A stretch of 64,000 nt of DNA from Arenicola marina (GCA_964019135.1 OZ025252.1:4480823-4544822); one strand, 5' to 3'. Shown: positions 1-11,989, counted from the stretch's first letter. Made by a program: numbers and translations. The notes: generated by a model from the sequence alone, not told the origin.

Positions 1-214
1 TGCGATGGATTCAGATACTAAAAAAAGAGTTTTTCTTTCGTAAGTGTCAATGCGTAAGGTATTTGATGCGACATATATAAGAGACGAGTTAAAGTTGGTG
101 AATGGAATTTGTCATTCAAACCACTGTGTTCACATTGTGTGCCCAAAAGCAGAATGATACTCAACATTATTGAACGTGCAATAGCGATCACGTTCCCGTC
201 TTCTGCATAAGCAG

Positions 215-1819
215 AATCCCGGGATATACCGTTTATTCGTTTTTACTTTTGCTTCTAAGCATTATAAAAGCAGAATTTTCCCTTTTTCAATTTTCTGTTT
301 CACAAAAGGTAAAGCAGAAAAGGGTTTCGGCAGTTCCTTTTTCCATTACCGTCTTAAAACATGAAAAAGCAAAAAAGGTAAAAGTTATCAGAAACCGTTT
401 GCCCTTTTCGAAAAGAGCCAAACGAAAATAGGTAACAGTCGCGCGATACCTTTCACCCTTTTGTGAAGTGGAAAACGGAAATAGGTAACACTCGCGCGAT
501 ACCGTTTCGTCCTTTCCTCGAACTTCAAAACGAAAATGAGTAACGCTCGAGCGAATTTGTTTTTAGCTCCGGGCTATGGCTCTTGGGTCAGGCTCTGGGC
601 TATAGCTCTCGGTGCCGGGCTAGGGCTCCGAGCTATGGCTCTGTACGCGATCTATGACTCAGTGCCCTGGAATATGGCTCCGTGCGCTGAAATAGAGAAC
701 GTGAGAGCCGAGATCGCGAGGGCGAGATCGCGAAGACGAGATCGCGAGTGCGAGATAGCGAGAATGCGAGAATGCGAAAGCGAGATCAATCTCAAGTTCT
801 CGCCTTCGCGATCTTGCTCCACGTTTTTGCGATCTCGCATTCTGGCCCTCGCGTTATCGCCCTCGCACAGATCCATAGTCCAGCGCACGGAGCCATGTAG
901 CCCACGCGCGGAGCCATAACCCGACGCCCAGAGCAAAAGCTCAAAGCCATAGCCGGGCGCAGAGAGCCATAGGCCGGCACCGAGAGCCGTAGCCCGGAGC
1001 CACAGCCCGTCACCGAGAGCCATAGCCCGACGCCCAGAGCCATAGCCGGGAAACCATAGCCATAGCCTGACACCCGGAGCCATAGCTCGGAGCTATAGCC
1101 CGGCATCGAGAGCCATATCCCGACGCCCAAAACCATAGCCAAGAGCCATATCCCGACACCGAGAGCCATAGCCCGTCGCCTAGAGCCATAGCCCGAGGCC
1201 TGAGCACGGGGCCATAGCCCGAAGCCATAGCCCGGTGCTCGAAGCCATAGTCTAACGTCGAGATACCGGATCTATAGCCCCGATGCCCGGAGCCATAGCC
1301 CTGTGCCAAGAGCCATAGCCCGGAGCCTGAGCCCGGATCCATAGCTCAGAACCTGACCCCGGAGTCATAGCCCGGAGCCTGAGCCCGGATCCATAGATCA
1401 GAACCTGAGCCCGGGGCCATAGCCCGGAGCTAGAAACAGATTCGCTCGAGTGTTATTCTTTTTCGCGAAAAGAGTAAAATGGTATCGCGCGAGTGTTACT
1501 TATATCCGTTCTGTACTTTACAAAAGGGTAAACGATATCGCGCGAGCGTTACCTATTTCCGTTTTGTACTTTACAAAAGGGTAAAAGGTATCGCGCGAGT
1601 GTTACCTATATTCGTTTTTCTCCTTTAAAAAAGGGCAAACGGTTCTTCTAACTTTTACCTTTTTTACTTTTTCATTTTTCAAAAAGGTAATGGGAAAGGG
1701 AATTGCCGAAACCCTTTTTCGCTTTACCTTTTGTGAAACAGAAAACTGAAATAGGGAAAATTCTGCTTTTATAATGTTCAGAAGCAAAGTAGAAACAAAT
1801 AAACGGTATATCCCGGGAT
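215..1819. mobile_element. 1.6-kb foldback/TIR element, non-autonomous
   Basis: Two long inverted repeats, roughly 215-535 and 1450-1819, read as near-perfect reverse complements. They begin and end with AATCCCGGGATATACC-type sequence. The element is flanked by an identical 7-bp direct repeat, TAAGCAG, at 208-214 and 1820-1826, which I read as the target-site duplication (an 8-bp reading would have one mismatch). Between the arms lies a degenerate GC-rich repeat of a CCATAGCCCG-type core (about 560-1430) and a GCGAGATCGCGA-type inverted stretch near 700-850. Each arm has a ~60-codon open frame, but these mirror each other only because the arms do; I see no transposase. It behaves like a non-autonomous DNA transposon; the 7-8 bp duplication would fit a hAT-like mechanism, which is inference. 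Confidence 0.75.
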
Positions 1820-3180
1820 TAAGCAGGTTGGATGTATACCTATGCTTCCATTCCTAAATGCAGTTTTTCTGGCTATACCAGGCACTATTCTTGTATTTTC
1901 CGCCGAGAACGGGCGTTCCACAACGAAGAAAGGGATGTTCACCACGATTTGACGCCGAAAAAAAGCACGATCGACTACTCCATGTGATTTATGTAAATAT
2001 GCAGATAGCTCAGCCTACTGGCGCCTAAGCTGGAGCGGGTGTTAGGTATTGCGCGTAGGTCAAGGTCACGGCATTTCTATCTTGCCCGATAGGTGACGCA
2101 CTACTCCCACGTAACTGGTTCCCCTGTGCGGAGATACAGGATACCCTTTTCACTTCTCTACTCAGTGTTAACATGAACGAGCGAATTCAGAATTTAGACT
2201 TTTGTACGTCAAGTACGTGAATGTGCGAAATGCTCTCGTGAAACTGAACATAGAATCAGAAAAGGAGTACAACCATTTGAGACCAAAGCAGTTGCAGGCC
2301 ATTTCGGAGGCCTCAAAGGAAGACCACTCACAACTCTCAAACGTTTATCCTTTTTTTGAAGTAGCTGTCAAATATGAAGTAATTATGATGGATTGAGCAA
2401 ATATGTATCAGACAATTGAGAAGAGATATGTAATTTAATATATCATATGTATCAAATCTATAATTAAGAATTTTCAATATTTCATTACATAGATTAGGCA
2501 TTGAATATTTGCAAGCCCAAGAATGCTTTGCTGTATTATATAAATAAAATTAATACACTGTTTTCCTTTCCATACATTCCATTTCATTTATATTTAAATG
2601 ATTTACCAAAAAATATTTTCCATATCAATAAGTACCGGTAGAACTTACTCATCTTCAATTTTCACATCATCTTTGGTACTAAAGTGCTGCATCAGCGATG
2701 AACTGGGCCCTGGGCATAATCTCATGGAACACCAAATATTGTTACTGCATGATCAAGCAGGTATTCCTCAAGCACTATGGATAGATGGATTGGTTTTTTA
2801 ATTAGATTACTTAATTGTGTGCAAGCATAAACTGAACTGGTCCAAAATATATCTTAGGATAATAGGATTATAAATTTTAGTGTAAGCATAGTTTCTTACA
2901 ATGTAGTGTAAGTATAGTTTGTCCCGATGTAGCATAAGTGTTTATAGATTGATAAATTTACCACATACAGTTCAGTACATGAACTAAATATTAAAGATGG
3001 TACAAGTAATTGCAAGGGCTGGGGTATCATTTTCTTGGGGAGGGGAGGGGAATTGTCAATAGAATATTGATATTATACAGTGCATAATATCATGTGCTGG
3101 TACTTGCAGGTTGTCTAAGTGGCATTTGCATTGCTAAAAATAAAAATAAAATAAAAATATGTCAGAGATTTATGTATTTT
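1820..3180. other. AT-rich intergenic stretch, no gene recognised
   Basis: I see no recognisable gene. A 64-codon open frame on the + strand at 2202-2396 has lysine- and glutamate-rich composition that could be an old coding fragment. It lacks a convincing splice context and I cannot assign it. Confidence 0.4.
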
Positions 3181-3182
3181 TG

Positions 3183-3330
3183 GGGAGGCTCTGCCAACCA
3201 ATCTGAGTGTCTATCTGAACATTTCTAAATGGCATTGCGCACAGATTTATTTATTTTGGGGGGAGGCTCTGCCAACCAATCTGAGTGTCTATCTGAACAT
3301 TTCTAAATGGCATTGCGCACCACTTTCATG
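3183..3330. repeat. Direct duplication, about 75 bp
   Basis: A segment containing GGGGAGGCTCTGCCAACCAA and the following ~50 bases occurs twice in succession (about 3183-3240 and 3259-3320), including the 3' end TTTCTAAATGGCATTGCGCA. Confidence 0.75.
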
Positions 3331-3589
3331 CACCAGCATTACTAAAATGTGTGAGACAGGAAAGTGTTATAAAAAAATTGTGAAGGATCTTCATTTGCGT
3401 AAGATATTATGCACCTATATTAAATAATAAAAATTCAGCAGCATCTTAAAATTGTTTCATGCCCACCTAAACAATGTCCAGGATGTCTCTCTGGGGGAGG
3501 GGTAATTCTCAGCCCCTGTCATACACTGCCATAAATAAATATGTAAAAGACGGGAGTTGTTTAGTTTCTTGTGCAGCATTTCTAAGTAG

Positions 3590-4690
3590 CATTCCCACTA
3601 TTGTCATACACTGCCATAAGGAAAATGTGTCAGAGAGGGGAGAGTTACTTATTTTCCTCAAAGGTTCTATCCACTGAATAATTTTCTTGTGGGGCTGTGT
3701 CAACCTATATTAAATATTAAGAACTCTGCAGCATTTCTAAGTGGCATTCCCAACCATTTCATGCAAGGCCATTATTGAAATATATCAGAGAGGGGAGTGC
3801 TAATAATTTTCTTGTGGGGCTGTGTCAACCGATTACAGGGGCTGTTATAGAAACCCAGTGTATTGAACTTCAATTGTGCAAAATATTGTGTGCCTATGTT
3901 AAATATTAAAAACTCTAAGTGGCATTCCCACCCATTTCATGCACCGCCATTAATGAAATATATCAGAGAGGGGAGTGCTAATAATTTTCTTGTGGGGCTG
4001 TGTCAACTTATTACAGGGCATGTTGTAGAAACCTAGTGTATTGAAGTTCAATTGTGCAAAATATTATGCATCTATATTAAATATTAAGAACTCTGCAGCA
4101 TTTCTAAGTGGCATTCCCACCCATTTCATGCACCGCCATTAATGAAATATATCAGAGAGGGGAGTGCTAATAATTTTCTTGTGGGGCTGTGTTAACTGAT
4201 TACAGGGAATGTTGTAGAAACCTAGTGTATTGAACTTCAATTGTGCAAAATATTGTGTGCCTATATTAAATATTAAGAACTCTGCAGCATTTCTAAGTGG
4301 CATTCCCACCCATTTCATGCACCGCCATTAATGAAATATATCAGAGAGGGGAGTGCTAATAATTTTCTTGTGGGGCTGTGTCAACTGATTACAGGGTATG
4401 TTGTAGAAACCTAGTGTATTGAACTTCAATTGTGCAAAATATTATGCATCTATATTAAATATTAAGAACTCTGCAGCATTTCTAAGTGGCATTCCCACCC
4501 ATTTCATGCACCGCCATTAATGAAATATGTCACAGAGGGGAGTGCTAATAATTTTCTTGTGAGGCTGTGTCAACTGATTACAGGGAATGTTGTAGAAACC
4601 TAGTGTATTGAACTTCAATTGTGCAAAATATTATGCATCTATATTAAATATTGAGAACTCTGCAGCATTTTAAAGTTGTGGCATTTCCAC
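3590..4690. repeat. 189-bp tandem repeat array
   Basis: A unit starting GAACTCTGCAGCATTTCTAA recurs at 4088, 4277, 4466 and 4655, an exact 189-bp period. Shorter, degenerate copies start near 3721 and 3907. Each unit also carries CATTTCATGCACCGCCATTA and CTTGTGGGGCTGTGT. About five to six copies are present; no coding potential is seen. Confidence 0.9.
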
Positions 4691-5064
4691 CAATACAATG
4701 CTTCTCTAGACTGTCACGAACTGATATGACATATATGCGCAAATGTAGTACACAAGTGAGTTTATCCACTCAATCAATGCATATTTATGGCTAATAATCC
4801 ATACGTATACGTTGGGGAATACGTTTGCCGCCTGACATGTTTGTCTACCTTCAAAATTAGAGAACAGTCTTCACTGACATAACGCCGCGGCCTGGCACCG
4901 CTTTAGCTGCACCCACGAAGGTCAAGGCCGTTAATAGTGGTTAACACCGGGCCCTTGCTGAGCGAGCGAAGTTGGGACCGCGGAACCAGGCTAACTGGCG
5001 CCCCGAGACACAAGTGTTGATAATGTTCAGGGTTCTTCCATGGGAAGATAACTTTCGGTTTTGC

Positions 5065-5365
5065 TTTCCAAAAATCTGACGTACGTGGCATGCATGGATT
5101 GGCCCACAAACGTGAACGCCTATATATATTGGTTGCACCGCCCGAGTCGGCTCAGTCCACGCGAATGTCAGACGCCGTGAAAGTCCATATCTAAGTTTCC
5201 TGACATACATCCAAGGCTAGCTGTGACCTCTCCAGCGTTATTCTAACGCTGGAGAGCTAATCCAAGGCAAGAATCACCCACACATCCAAGGCAAGAATCA
5301 TGCCGGCGTAAGTATAGACGAGTTACCAAATCTGAGTTTGTAATTTTCGAATATGTAAGGCGTTC
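5065..5365. repeat. Dispersed hairpin-bearing repeat, copy 1
   Basis: About 300 bp shared with 13372-13720. Shared landmarks in order are a TATATATATTGGTTG box, the CCGCCCGAGTCGGCTCAGTC segment, a 12-bp-stem hairpin (CTCTCCAGCGTT, 5-base loop, then its complement, about 5234-5262) and a short tandem of a CCAAGGCAAGAATC-containing unit. The minus strand keeps a short open frame in both copies, but this may reflect recent copying rather than protein function. Confidence 0.7.
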
Positions 5366-5370
5366 TTAGT

Positions 5371-5495
5371 AATATAGAGGTCTTAGTTCACGCAATATCA
5401 AATTATGTAATAGAGAATTAATTATAACTTTAGTCGCACGCAAGATCGCATGTTGGCGCAAGTGCCCCCAGGCAAGTTGTTGTTCCGCTAAACAG
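5371..5495. mobile_element. Foldback-element end fragment with shared flank
   Basis: The segment ending TTGGCGCAAGTGCCCCCAGG matches the outer end of the foldback family seen complete at 43333-44061 and partial at 16978. The ~80 bp before it also match 16904-16977, so this copy and the 16.9-kb copy share host sequence as well as the element. Only the outermost ~35 bp of the element remain here. Confidence 0.55.
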
Positions 5496-5869
5496 TCTTA
5501 TATCCGCAGGCAGGAAATGTGGGTGGAAGATTTTTTGTGCCTGGGCGACTAAGTGTTCTCAATGGTACGATACATCAAACCATCATCATTTTATACTATG
5601 ATACCTAAACTTTATATATACTGTAAAACCTACATGCATATGAAATAACAAAGTGATCGCGTTACTATCAAGTCAGATGAAATAAGACTTTCTTTCTTGC
5701 CGTTCATCGCGCCATTTTGTATTTGGGCATTCTTCACCAGCTGCTTTCCCCAGGTGGCGTTTCGCGTATTGCGTGTCAACTGTTGGGTGTACGGAGTACA
5801 ACGTCACATGGGGCTAGGATCGATGGTCCATCATAAAGATTTACATGCAACATTTGTTCTCTGTGCAGG

Positions 5870-6034
5870 GTCGTTTGGTTTACCGTTGGTGCATTGCTCG
5901 TGGGCATCGTCACAATCCCGGTGACCGTCCCTCTGGCCTCGAGTATGGCTGCTGGCTCCATGGCGGCCTCGATGATGAGCGCCGCTGCCGTGGCCCCAGG
6001 TGGCGGCGTGATTGCTCGCCTTGGTTACGCTTAG
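5870..6034 (+). pseudogene. ISG12/IFI27-like exon fragment
   Basis: A 54-residue frame follows a plausible acceptor (TGTGCAG at 5862-5868). It is hydrophobic and contains the small-residue block ASSMAAGSMAASMMSAAAVA followed by GGGV. That pattern, alternating Ala/Gly/Ser/Met leading into MMSAAA and GGGV, is the core signature of the ISG12 (IFI27/IFI6) family, small hydrophobic membrane proteins linked to mitochondria and innate responses in vertebrates. The usual continuation of the domain is missing: the frame stops at TAG (6032-6034) a few residues after GGGV. The degenerate multicopy relic starts shortly after. I see no upstream exon with start codon, so this is a fragment or a truncated terminal exon. 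The similarity is recognised by eye only. Confidence 0.55.
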
Positions 6035-6059
6035 CCCTGTATATCCTTCTGACCAAGGC

Positions 6060-7147
6060 TTACAACCAGTATGTGCCAGAAATAACGCCTGGTGAAGCCG
6101 CTTCCATCGACGACTGGTGTGTCCTGAAGAAGGAGGAGCATCCACAGTTTTACTTCTGGTACACCACTTTTCAACTGGAACGTCTTATCTGTTTTACGTG
6201 CGATCTCTTCGAGAAGCTAACTTTGTCCTTTATACGGACTGCTTGACGAAACTCTCGCCATGGTGCTTCACCATGGACCGTACCAATTACGCACGTTGGC
6301 TGCCAGTTCACGTGCGGGGTATGGCCAGTCTACCTATTGTGCACCTGAACGTAACCAAGGAATTTTCTTCGGGTAATTTTACGGTGCAGAAGACGCGAAG
6401 AGAATTTTCATCACGCTGCAGTGAAGGGAGATGGCGGGGCCGTTGGTCTGACCCCGAACCCAGAGCTTCTCCGGCGCTGGACTGTTGCCGGACCAGAATT
6501 CGCCAGTGATCTCTGAATTTGACGCAACCATGGACTGTAACCGCATAGCCTGCCACGATACACATCACCACAATGGATCGAAACACCAGTCGATATTCAC
6601 GCAACAGGTGAGATCACCCGTTGATGTCATGGACGACCTTGGGAACCCATTCGTGGAAGAGAGTGGCGATCTCTATAAGCTAGACAGTAAGGAAATCATG
6701 GATCAAAGTGTGGTGGATGCGGTTAAAAAAGCTGAAAAGATTGGACAAGATCAATATGATGCTTTTGTAGCAGAACGGCTTCTTGGTACGAAGCCCATCG
6801 CTGATCGCATCAAAAGAAACAAATTGCCTCTTTTCAGTCGTCCTCCTCTGAAAGAAAGATCGAGGACCAAAATGCAAATTTCATGTTTAAAAAATGACTG
6901 CGCATTGTTTTCGCGACTGTATATCACCTGCCAGACACGCGATGGAGATTTGGCCGAATTTTTCAGGCATGAAAATCAAGCCTGCCCTCCGTCACTGTCA
7001 GTTCATGGAAATATGCGTCTCGGAAAAAAGTCTGACCTCCTGGGGTGCCCCGAAAGCTATGAAGATACCGGCAATGATATCCCCAACACAGATGTGATCA
7101 TCCTAGATGGCGCAGCAGTAGTCAACATGTTGAGGCCAGCTGCTTAG
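6060..7147 (+). pseudogene. Frameshifted copy of a multicopy uncharacterised invertebrate/fish gene family
   Basis: Three frames carry successive parts of one protein. Residues around 'KKEEHPQFYFWYTTFQLE' (from about 6124) are in one frame. 'SLREANFVLYTDCLTKLSPW' and 'MDRTNYARWLPVHVR' (about 6200-6310) are in a second. The stretch around 6410-6510 is in the first again before a stop. From 6485 a 220-codon frame runs to 7147 with 'DLGNPFVEES', 'KRNKLPLFSRPPLKERSR', 'HENQACPPSLS' and 'ILDGAAVVNMLRP'. I recognise this order of motifs from a large family of uncharacterised proteins found in many copies in fish, cnidarian and lancelet genomes. Family members normally continue well past the VVNMLRP motif; here the frame ends two residues later. 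Several frameshifts plus truncation make this a relic. The function of the family is unknown to me. Confidence 0.65.
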
Positions 7148-7418
7148 CGTGAGCACTCGCTGCCAGGCGGCGTTTGTTTACTTCCGGCGAGCGGCGGAGC
7201 ATTCAAAACGAAGCGAGAGGTGAAATAAATTGTCTGGATTACAAGAAAATACATTACCAAGCAAAGAAATAAAAGTGCGACGAAAGTCCAAAAAGCTTTA
7301 GGAACGTCGTGGCGCACATCGTCGGGTAGGCACTGTATAATTATTCTGTTATGAACTTCAAGTTGAGCCACCGGTCCGCGATTTCTGCCGATTTCTTGTT
7401 TTCGGCCGTGTCAGCGAC

Positions 7419-8664
7419 ATGGCTCTCACCCTAGCTCCGTTTACGGGCGTGGTAAGAGAGGCATGTACCAGGGCTAGGGGCATCCCACCTTCACTGCTAA
7501 CACCCTATATTCTTCATTCGGGACGCCTCCTTCGCTACTACAAACACGCTGTGGACATCAATAGAGAGAACCTCCGTTGGGTGCACAAGGAAGCCGAAAG
7601 ACAAAAAATACCACTCCGTGGTCGTCGTGGAGGAGTAGCTGTAGACGAAATGATGATACAAGAAGATAGTCAGGTAACGTAAGCTTTGTACTATTATTAT
7701 AATGTTGCATTTCTTACACGTAGTGCTCGCCTAGGGCATATGCATTATTAGAAAAAAAAATTAACGCTCACTTGTAGCTTGGTAAAATAATATTACATCA
7801 ACACTAAACCAACTCCTGGCAGTAAACTACACATGCATACTTTCATACGCAGAAGATGCCCATTTTGGTTAAAGCAATGCCAAACAACAGATGTAGTCTC
7901 TTATTAAGCATGCATTAGTTTACCCAACACATAAACTTATCTCTATGTTGCTCGCTCTCTACCCAGGTCTCCGCAAGAGGATCCAGCTGGAGCATTGTTG
8001 GCGCCGCCGGCTCCGGCTCCCCCTGCAACAATATTGCAGCTGTTCCGAACGACGCCAAAATGCACAGATGGCGACGCATGCGCTACAATACGTCTTTCGG
8101 GGATCGAACGGCTTTCGTTGACCTGTAGCCTTCTACGCGACAACAACAGCGACTGCTCAGCAGTTGTTTTTCACGTGCTGGGATGTGATAGATACACTGG
8201 AATAATATGACTTCACTGTAGATTATGTCCTGATGGTTGGTGCCAGCACTAACAACTTCGCCAAGATGCACTTCCAGGAAAACCCCACCCAACAAGCCTG
8301 GGCAGCAAAGCACTTTTCTGTCCACACACGAAGTATTACCTTCATTCAGGACATAAAACACTGCTTGAAGAAATTAAGAAACAACGTAGAAAGCAGCCGG
8401 CTTTGCGATGACGGTTCCACCGGCCGGTGTATCACCGTTGCAGGTCATCAAATAACCTGGAACTTTTGGCGACCAGCATACGAGTTCAACCATCGCCACA
8501 TTATTCGCTTTCACCGCAAACTTACCCTGGATCATGTCAACGTGACGACCACGTCAAAGATGAAAAATCATCTTGCAATCGAAGTCCTCGATAAGGAAAT
8601 GCTGCGATTGATGCAACTGTACCAGCATTTACATTTACTGACATTTTGGCCAAAGGGCTCATAA
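7419..8664 (+). pseudogene. P-element/THAP9-like transposase pseudogene
   Basis: Exon 1 (7419-7673, 85 codons, ends in a GTAACG donor) closes with 'GGVAVDEMMIQEDSQ', which resembles the first catalytic-aspartate motif of P-element/THAP9-type transposases. After an AG acceptor at 7965-7966 the frame resumes in phase with 'GSSWSIVGA' and 'NNIAAV'. It then shifts frame near 8040-8060 into 'QMATHALQYVFRGSNGFR'. TGA at 8119-8121 and TAA at 8203-8205 interrupt that frame. From 8233 it is open again with 'TNNFAKMHFQ', 'DIKHCLKKLRNNVESSR' and 'TTTSKMKNHLAIEVL'. The D-KH-KK-RNN and KMRNHLA-like blocks are typical of this transposase group. One frameshift and two in-frame stops make it inactive. N-terminal THAP and C-terminal parts were not found. 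The 48 bp upstream of the start face a short minus-strand open frame with a hydrophobic stretch that I did not accept as a gene. Confidence 0.7.
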
Positions 8665-10400
8665 TTACGTTATGTAACGACAATATATGTAGTGACAGGG
8701 AAATATCCGGTGTTAAAGCAAAGTTTTATGATATATTTAGGGACACGTACAGTCACACGGCTCAGGTATACCCACGATATTATTTCGCCTTTTTTCCGTT
8801 TCCTACCTGGTCTTTTAATAGGAATAGGGCACAAGCTAAGACTACCCGACTTGCTTGGCTAGTGCTTCAGGCGCCAGGCGCTCTGCGTGGGAAAATCCAG
8901 CTTGTGTTGTAGTGACCTCTCGCACGCACCCAGGTTCCCACTGCGGCTCGACGGCAGTTCCAAAGTTAACTGTGCGTGCGGTGCGAGCAAGCCGTCATCG
9001 GTTTGTACAGACCAGAGAGAGGTGCTGGGTGGTCAGCAGGGGTAGGAGGGGGGCGGGGGGGGGGGGGAGTTATAATAAGGTTCTAATTTTATCATTTTAT
9101 CATCTAACATAATGCATATTTTTTGCAGAATATAAGTTTTCTTATGGGTGGCTCTAGTGCCAGCGCCCATCAGGTCTTTTGACTAATCTCCTTTCCTTGT
9201 TTTCCTTATGCCACTTAATTATTAATCTTCATGGATTTACTTGGTTAAATAAACGATTATTGACTGGACTTGACTTTCTATATCGTGTCTGAGGCCAACC
9301 GTTACCAAAAAACCGCGATACGCGTTTTAGAGCCTCTCTTAAAAAAAGAGATGAAATATGCTTATAGGGTTTTTGCGCAAACTATTTCATACGAGCGAGA
9401 CTTTTGTGACGAAGCGATGTCAACTGACGACCTTAATTTTATACTTCATTTTATTTGTAGGCCTACAACTTGACGTCACTTTTTAACACTTGTATGCATG
9501 AACTCACTGTATATATGTTTTTATGCTACTACGAAATCAATAAAGATAAATATAGGGCTGCTCGGGTTAAGGGTCTGGAAGGGGGCGGGGGGGGGGGGGA
9601 CTATAATTTCGAGTGCATGCTCTCCTGACGGATTTTTGCCTGTGCCGTTCACTTTCCGAACATGGAAGTCTAACGTTATGGGCCTAACTTCGTCTTCTTA
9701 CTTTGCCTTTGTCAAATTATATCTTATTTTCAACTCGATTTCATAGAACATTGTTTTAAATAAATATTTGTCAAAACATGCAAGCATTTCTTACAAGCGT
9801 TCTTCTCGCCCCATTAAAGGGGCGAACTTGCTTCGCGTCACTTGCCCCTCGTCGGGGCCCATTCGCCACGTCTACATTAGTGTCTTTGGTGTTAACTTAT
9901 GCTGTTAGTAAATAAGCCACAACTGTAAAAGGATGCCGGTTTCTAAGCCGAGATATGTAATTAATATATCCGACTTTGCATAGCTTGCTATAAAATAATG
10001 GTCAACAGATAAACTTGAGTGAAAACTGGCTTAACTAGCACCAGTCTCCTCTAAGCCAAACAAATATAAATGGGTGGAGATTTTCATCGGTGGCGGCGGG
10101 GGGGGGGGGGTGTATAATGGCTGCATTGGCAATATAATATGCTCAAGGAATATAAGTGGTGGTATTACACTTAATCACATTATCAACCCACAAACTCGAA
10201 CAGCTCAGACATTACCACAGGCCATTGCCAATCATTTTGACACTTCATATCAGGGTCTGTATTCACAAGCACTCCTTATAAGGAGAACAACATTTTTGCT
10301 TATAAGGAGAACAACATTTTTGCTTACAAGGAGAACAATACTTTTGCTTAAGTAAAAAGAAATTACTCGGTAGGGAATTTACCAGAGAACCGTTGCACAA
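8665..10400. other. Intergenic, poly-G tracts and MITE remnant
   Basis: No gene recognised. It holds poly-G runs at about 9051-9068, 9588-9598 and 10096-10110. A GGGTCTGGAAGGGG end at 9571 matches the left end of the MITE family at 34401. Near 10270-10350 a ~24-bp AAGGAGAACAACATTTTTGC-type unit is tandemly repeated about three times. Near 9247 an AATAAA-containing stretch could be an old 3' end. Confidence 0.45.
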
Positions 10401-10930
10401 ATTAGCTCATTAGCCAGTAAAAGTTGGCTAATGAGTGAGGTAGGTGGAAATTAATACCTCGGATTATGTACGATTTTCTGTTCGGATGGAACTTAACACT
10501 CTGTAGCAGCAAGATAGCAATAATCTTCGTGGATTTATGTGCCGTAGTGTAAAAAATAATGATCATATGACCCAAAGCGGGACCTACCTACCTCACCCGT
10601 TAACCAACTTTTGCGGGCTAATTAGTTAGGTAGGTGTATGGATATGTAAGTGATAATGAGTGAGGTATGTGGATATTAATACCTTGATTAGGTACGATTT
10701 ACTCTTCCGATGTGGATTAATTTGACTGCACGGTTATATTGAGATAAAACAGTTTTCGTGTATTTCTGTTGAGATTAACCACTAGCTTGTATCAAGACAG
10801 GAACAGTCCTCATCTATTCACGTGATATATCGCAAGAACTAATGTTTAAAAGACGCAAAGCGGGACCTACCTACCTTACTAATTAGCCAACTTTTGCTGG
10901 CTAATGAGTGAGGTAGATGCATGGATATTT
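10400..10930. mobile_element. Cluster of short inverted-repeat elements with boundary hairpins
   Basis: Units begin GGCTAATGAGTGAGGTAGG and end CCTACCTCAC followed by a TTAGCC/TTAACC-type end, so the two ends are inverted repeats. One unit spans about 10418-10612 and a second about 10615-10900. Where units meet, the sequence forms hairpins such as CTCATTAGCC/GGCTAATGAG (10406-10437) and ATTAGCCAACTTTTGCTGGCTAAT (around 10885-10908, split here by the loop). Related ends recur at 11580-11620, 12430-12610, 12673-12700 and 13083. No protein is encoded. Confidence 0.6.
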
Positions 10931-11985
10931 AAGGAACTGTATTATACTAAAAGGCCATCGGCCCATGGTAGGCTACATATAATGAACAAAGATAACAAAA
11001 ACACATGTAGTGACATATACTATCAATATACATATTACTTGCTGAAGTTATCGTGCAGTATGAAGGCGTGGTAAACGAATGTAGCTAGATTAACATAGTG
11101 AATCTTATTTAAGGCGGATAATAATGAAATAAACCCATGCTGGGACCTTACATGATACGGAATACTGTTCTCTGAGTTCCTCATACAGTGGTCATTGGAG
11201 CAAAAAATGGTACTCATTTTCAACAACCTCATTATCTTCAGAATAGTTGCATAGGCGGAGACTTCTGTGAGTTTGCCCTCTCATCATTTTAATACGTAAA
11301 GAATGGGCAGAACATCGAAATTTAGTTAATGCCATACGGTGCTTTGGAATCGTAACAGACGTGAGATATCGCGCCGGTTCTAACAGTGGCTTGACTTTGC
11401 TATAAGAGGATAGTTTGGATGTAAGTTTAACTCGCTCACCCCATGGATTCTTGTAATATCAGCGACTCGTTGCTTAAATTCACTGATCAACATATTTACA
11501 TCGCCTACGCCCTGATTGGGCCACAAGTGCCCAAATATTAATACCAGGGATTATGTTCGAATATATATTCTGATGGAAATTAAGCACTGGATTGTTTCGT
11601 GAGGTAGGTGGATATTAGCGAGCTCTAGTGAGCTATTATGTTAACGTACATGAAGAAAATAAAGAGAGAAACAGTAGAAGAATAAATGAATCTATTCGAT
11701 ACCATATGATATATCTATCGGTCCAGAACGACACGCACATACTGTTCGATCAAAAAACGAATGTCCGCACCTCCTACACAGGAGAAGATGTGTAGGCGGT
11801 GCGGCCCCCCACCCCCCCCCCCCCACCCCCCCAGCCCCCTGTGTCAGTTGATTTACGGCGCCTGTGACTTATAATAATGTTGACGTTAACTAAATTGCAC
11901 CCCAATAATCACAGTATAACGCTTATTCACGATTTGTCAGTAAATCTTAGCATATAAAAGATATTATCCTTTTGGCGCATCGCAT
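10931..11985. other. Intergenic, nothing coding recognised
   Basis: AT-rich sequence with one partial inverted-repeat end near 11600 and a poly-C tract at 11807-11823. No gene or RNA recognised. Confidence 0.4.
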
Positions 11986-11989
11986 TTAA

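Noticed and set aside
536-1342. Several open frames rich in Gly, Tyr, Ala, Leu
   Set aside because: They overlap on both strands within the degenerate repeat interior of the foldback element.
3183-4690. CRISPR-like array
   Set aside because: Units are long, contiguous and AT-rich with no unique spacers, in an animal-type genome; it is a plain tandem repeat.
7144-7371. Minus-strand 75-codon frame with a hydrophobic segment facing the transposase relic
   Set aside because: No homologue recognised and no conserved splice or start context; it could be chance in a promoter-like region.
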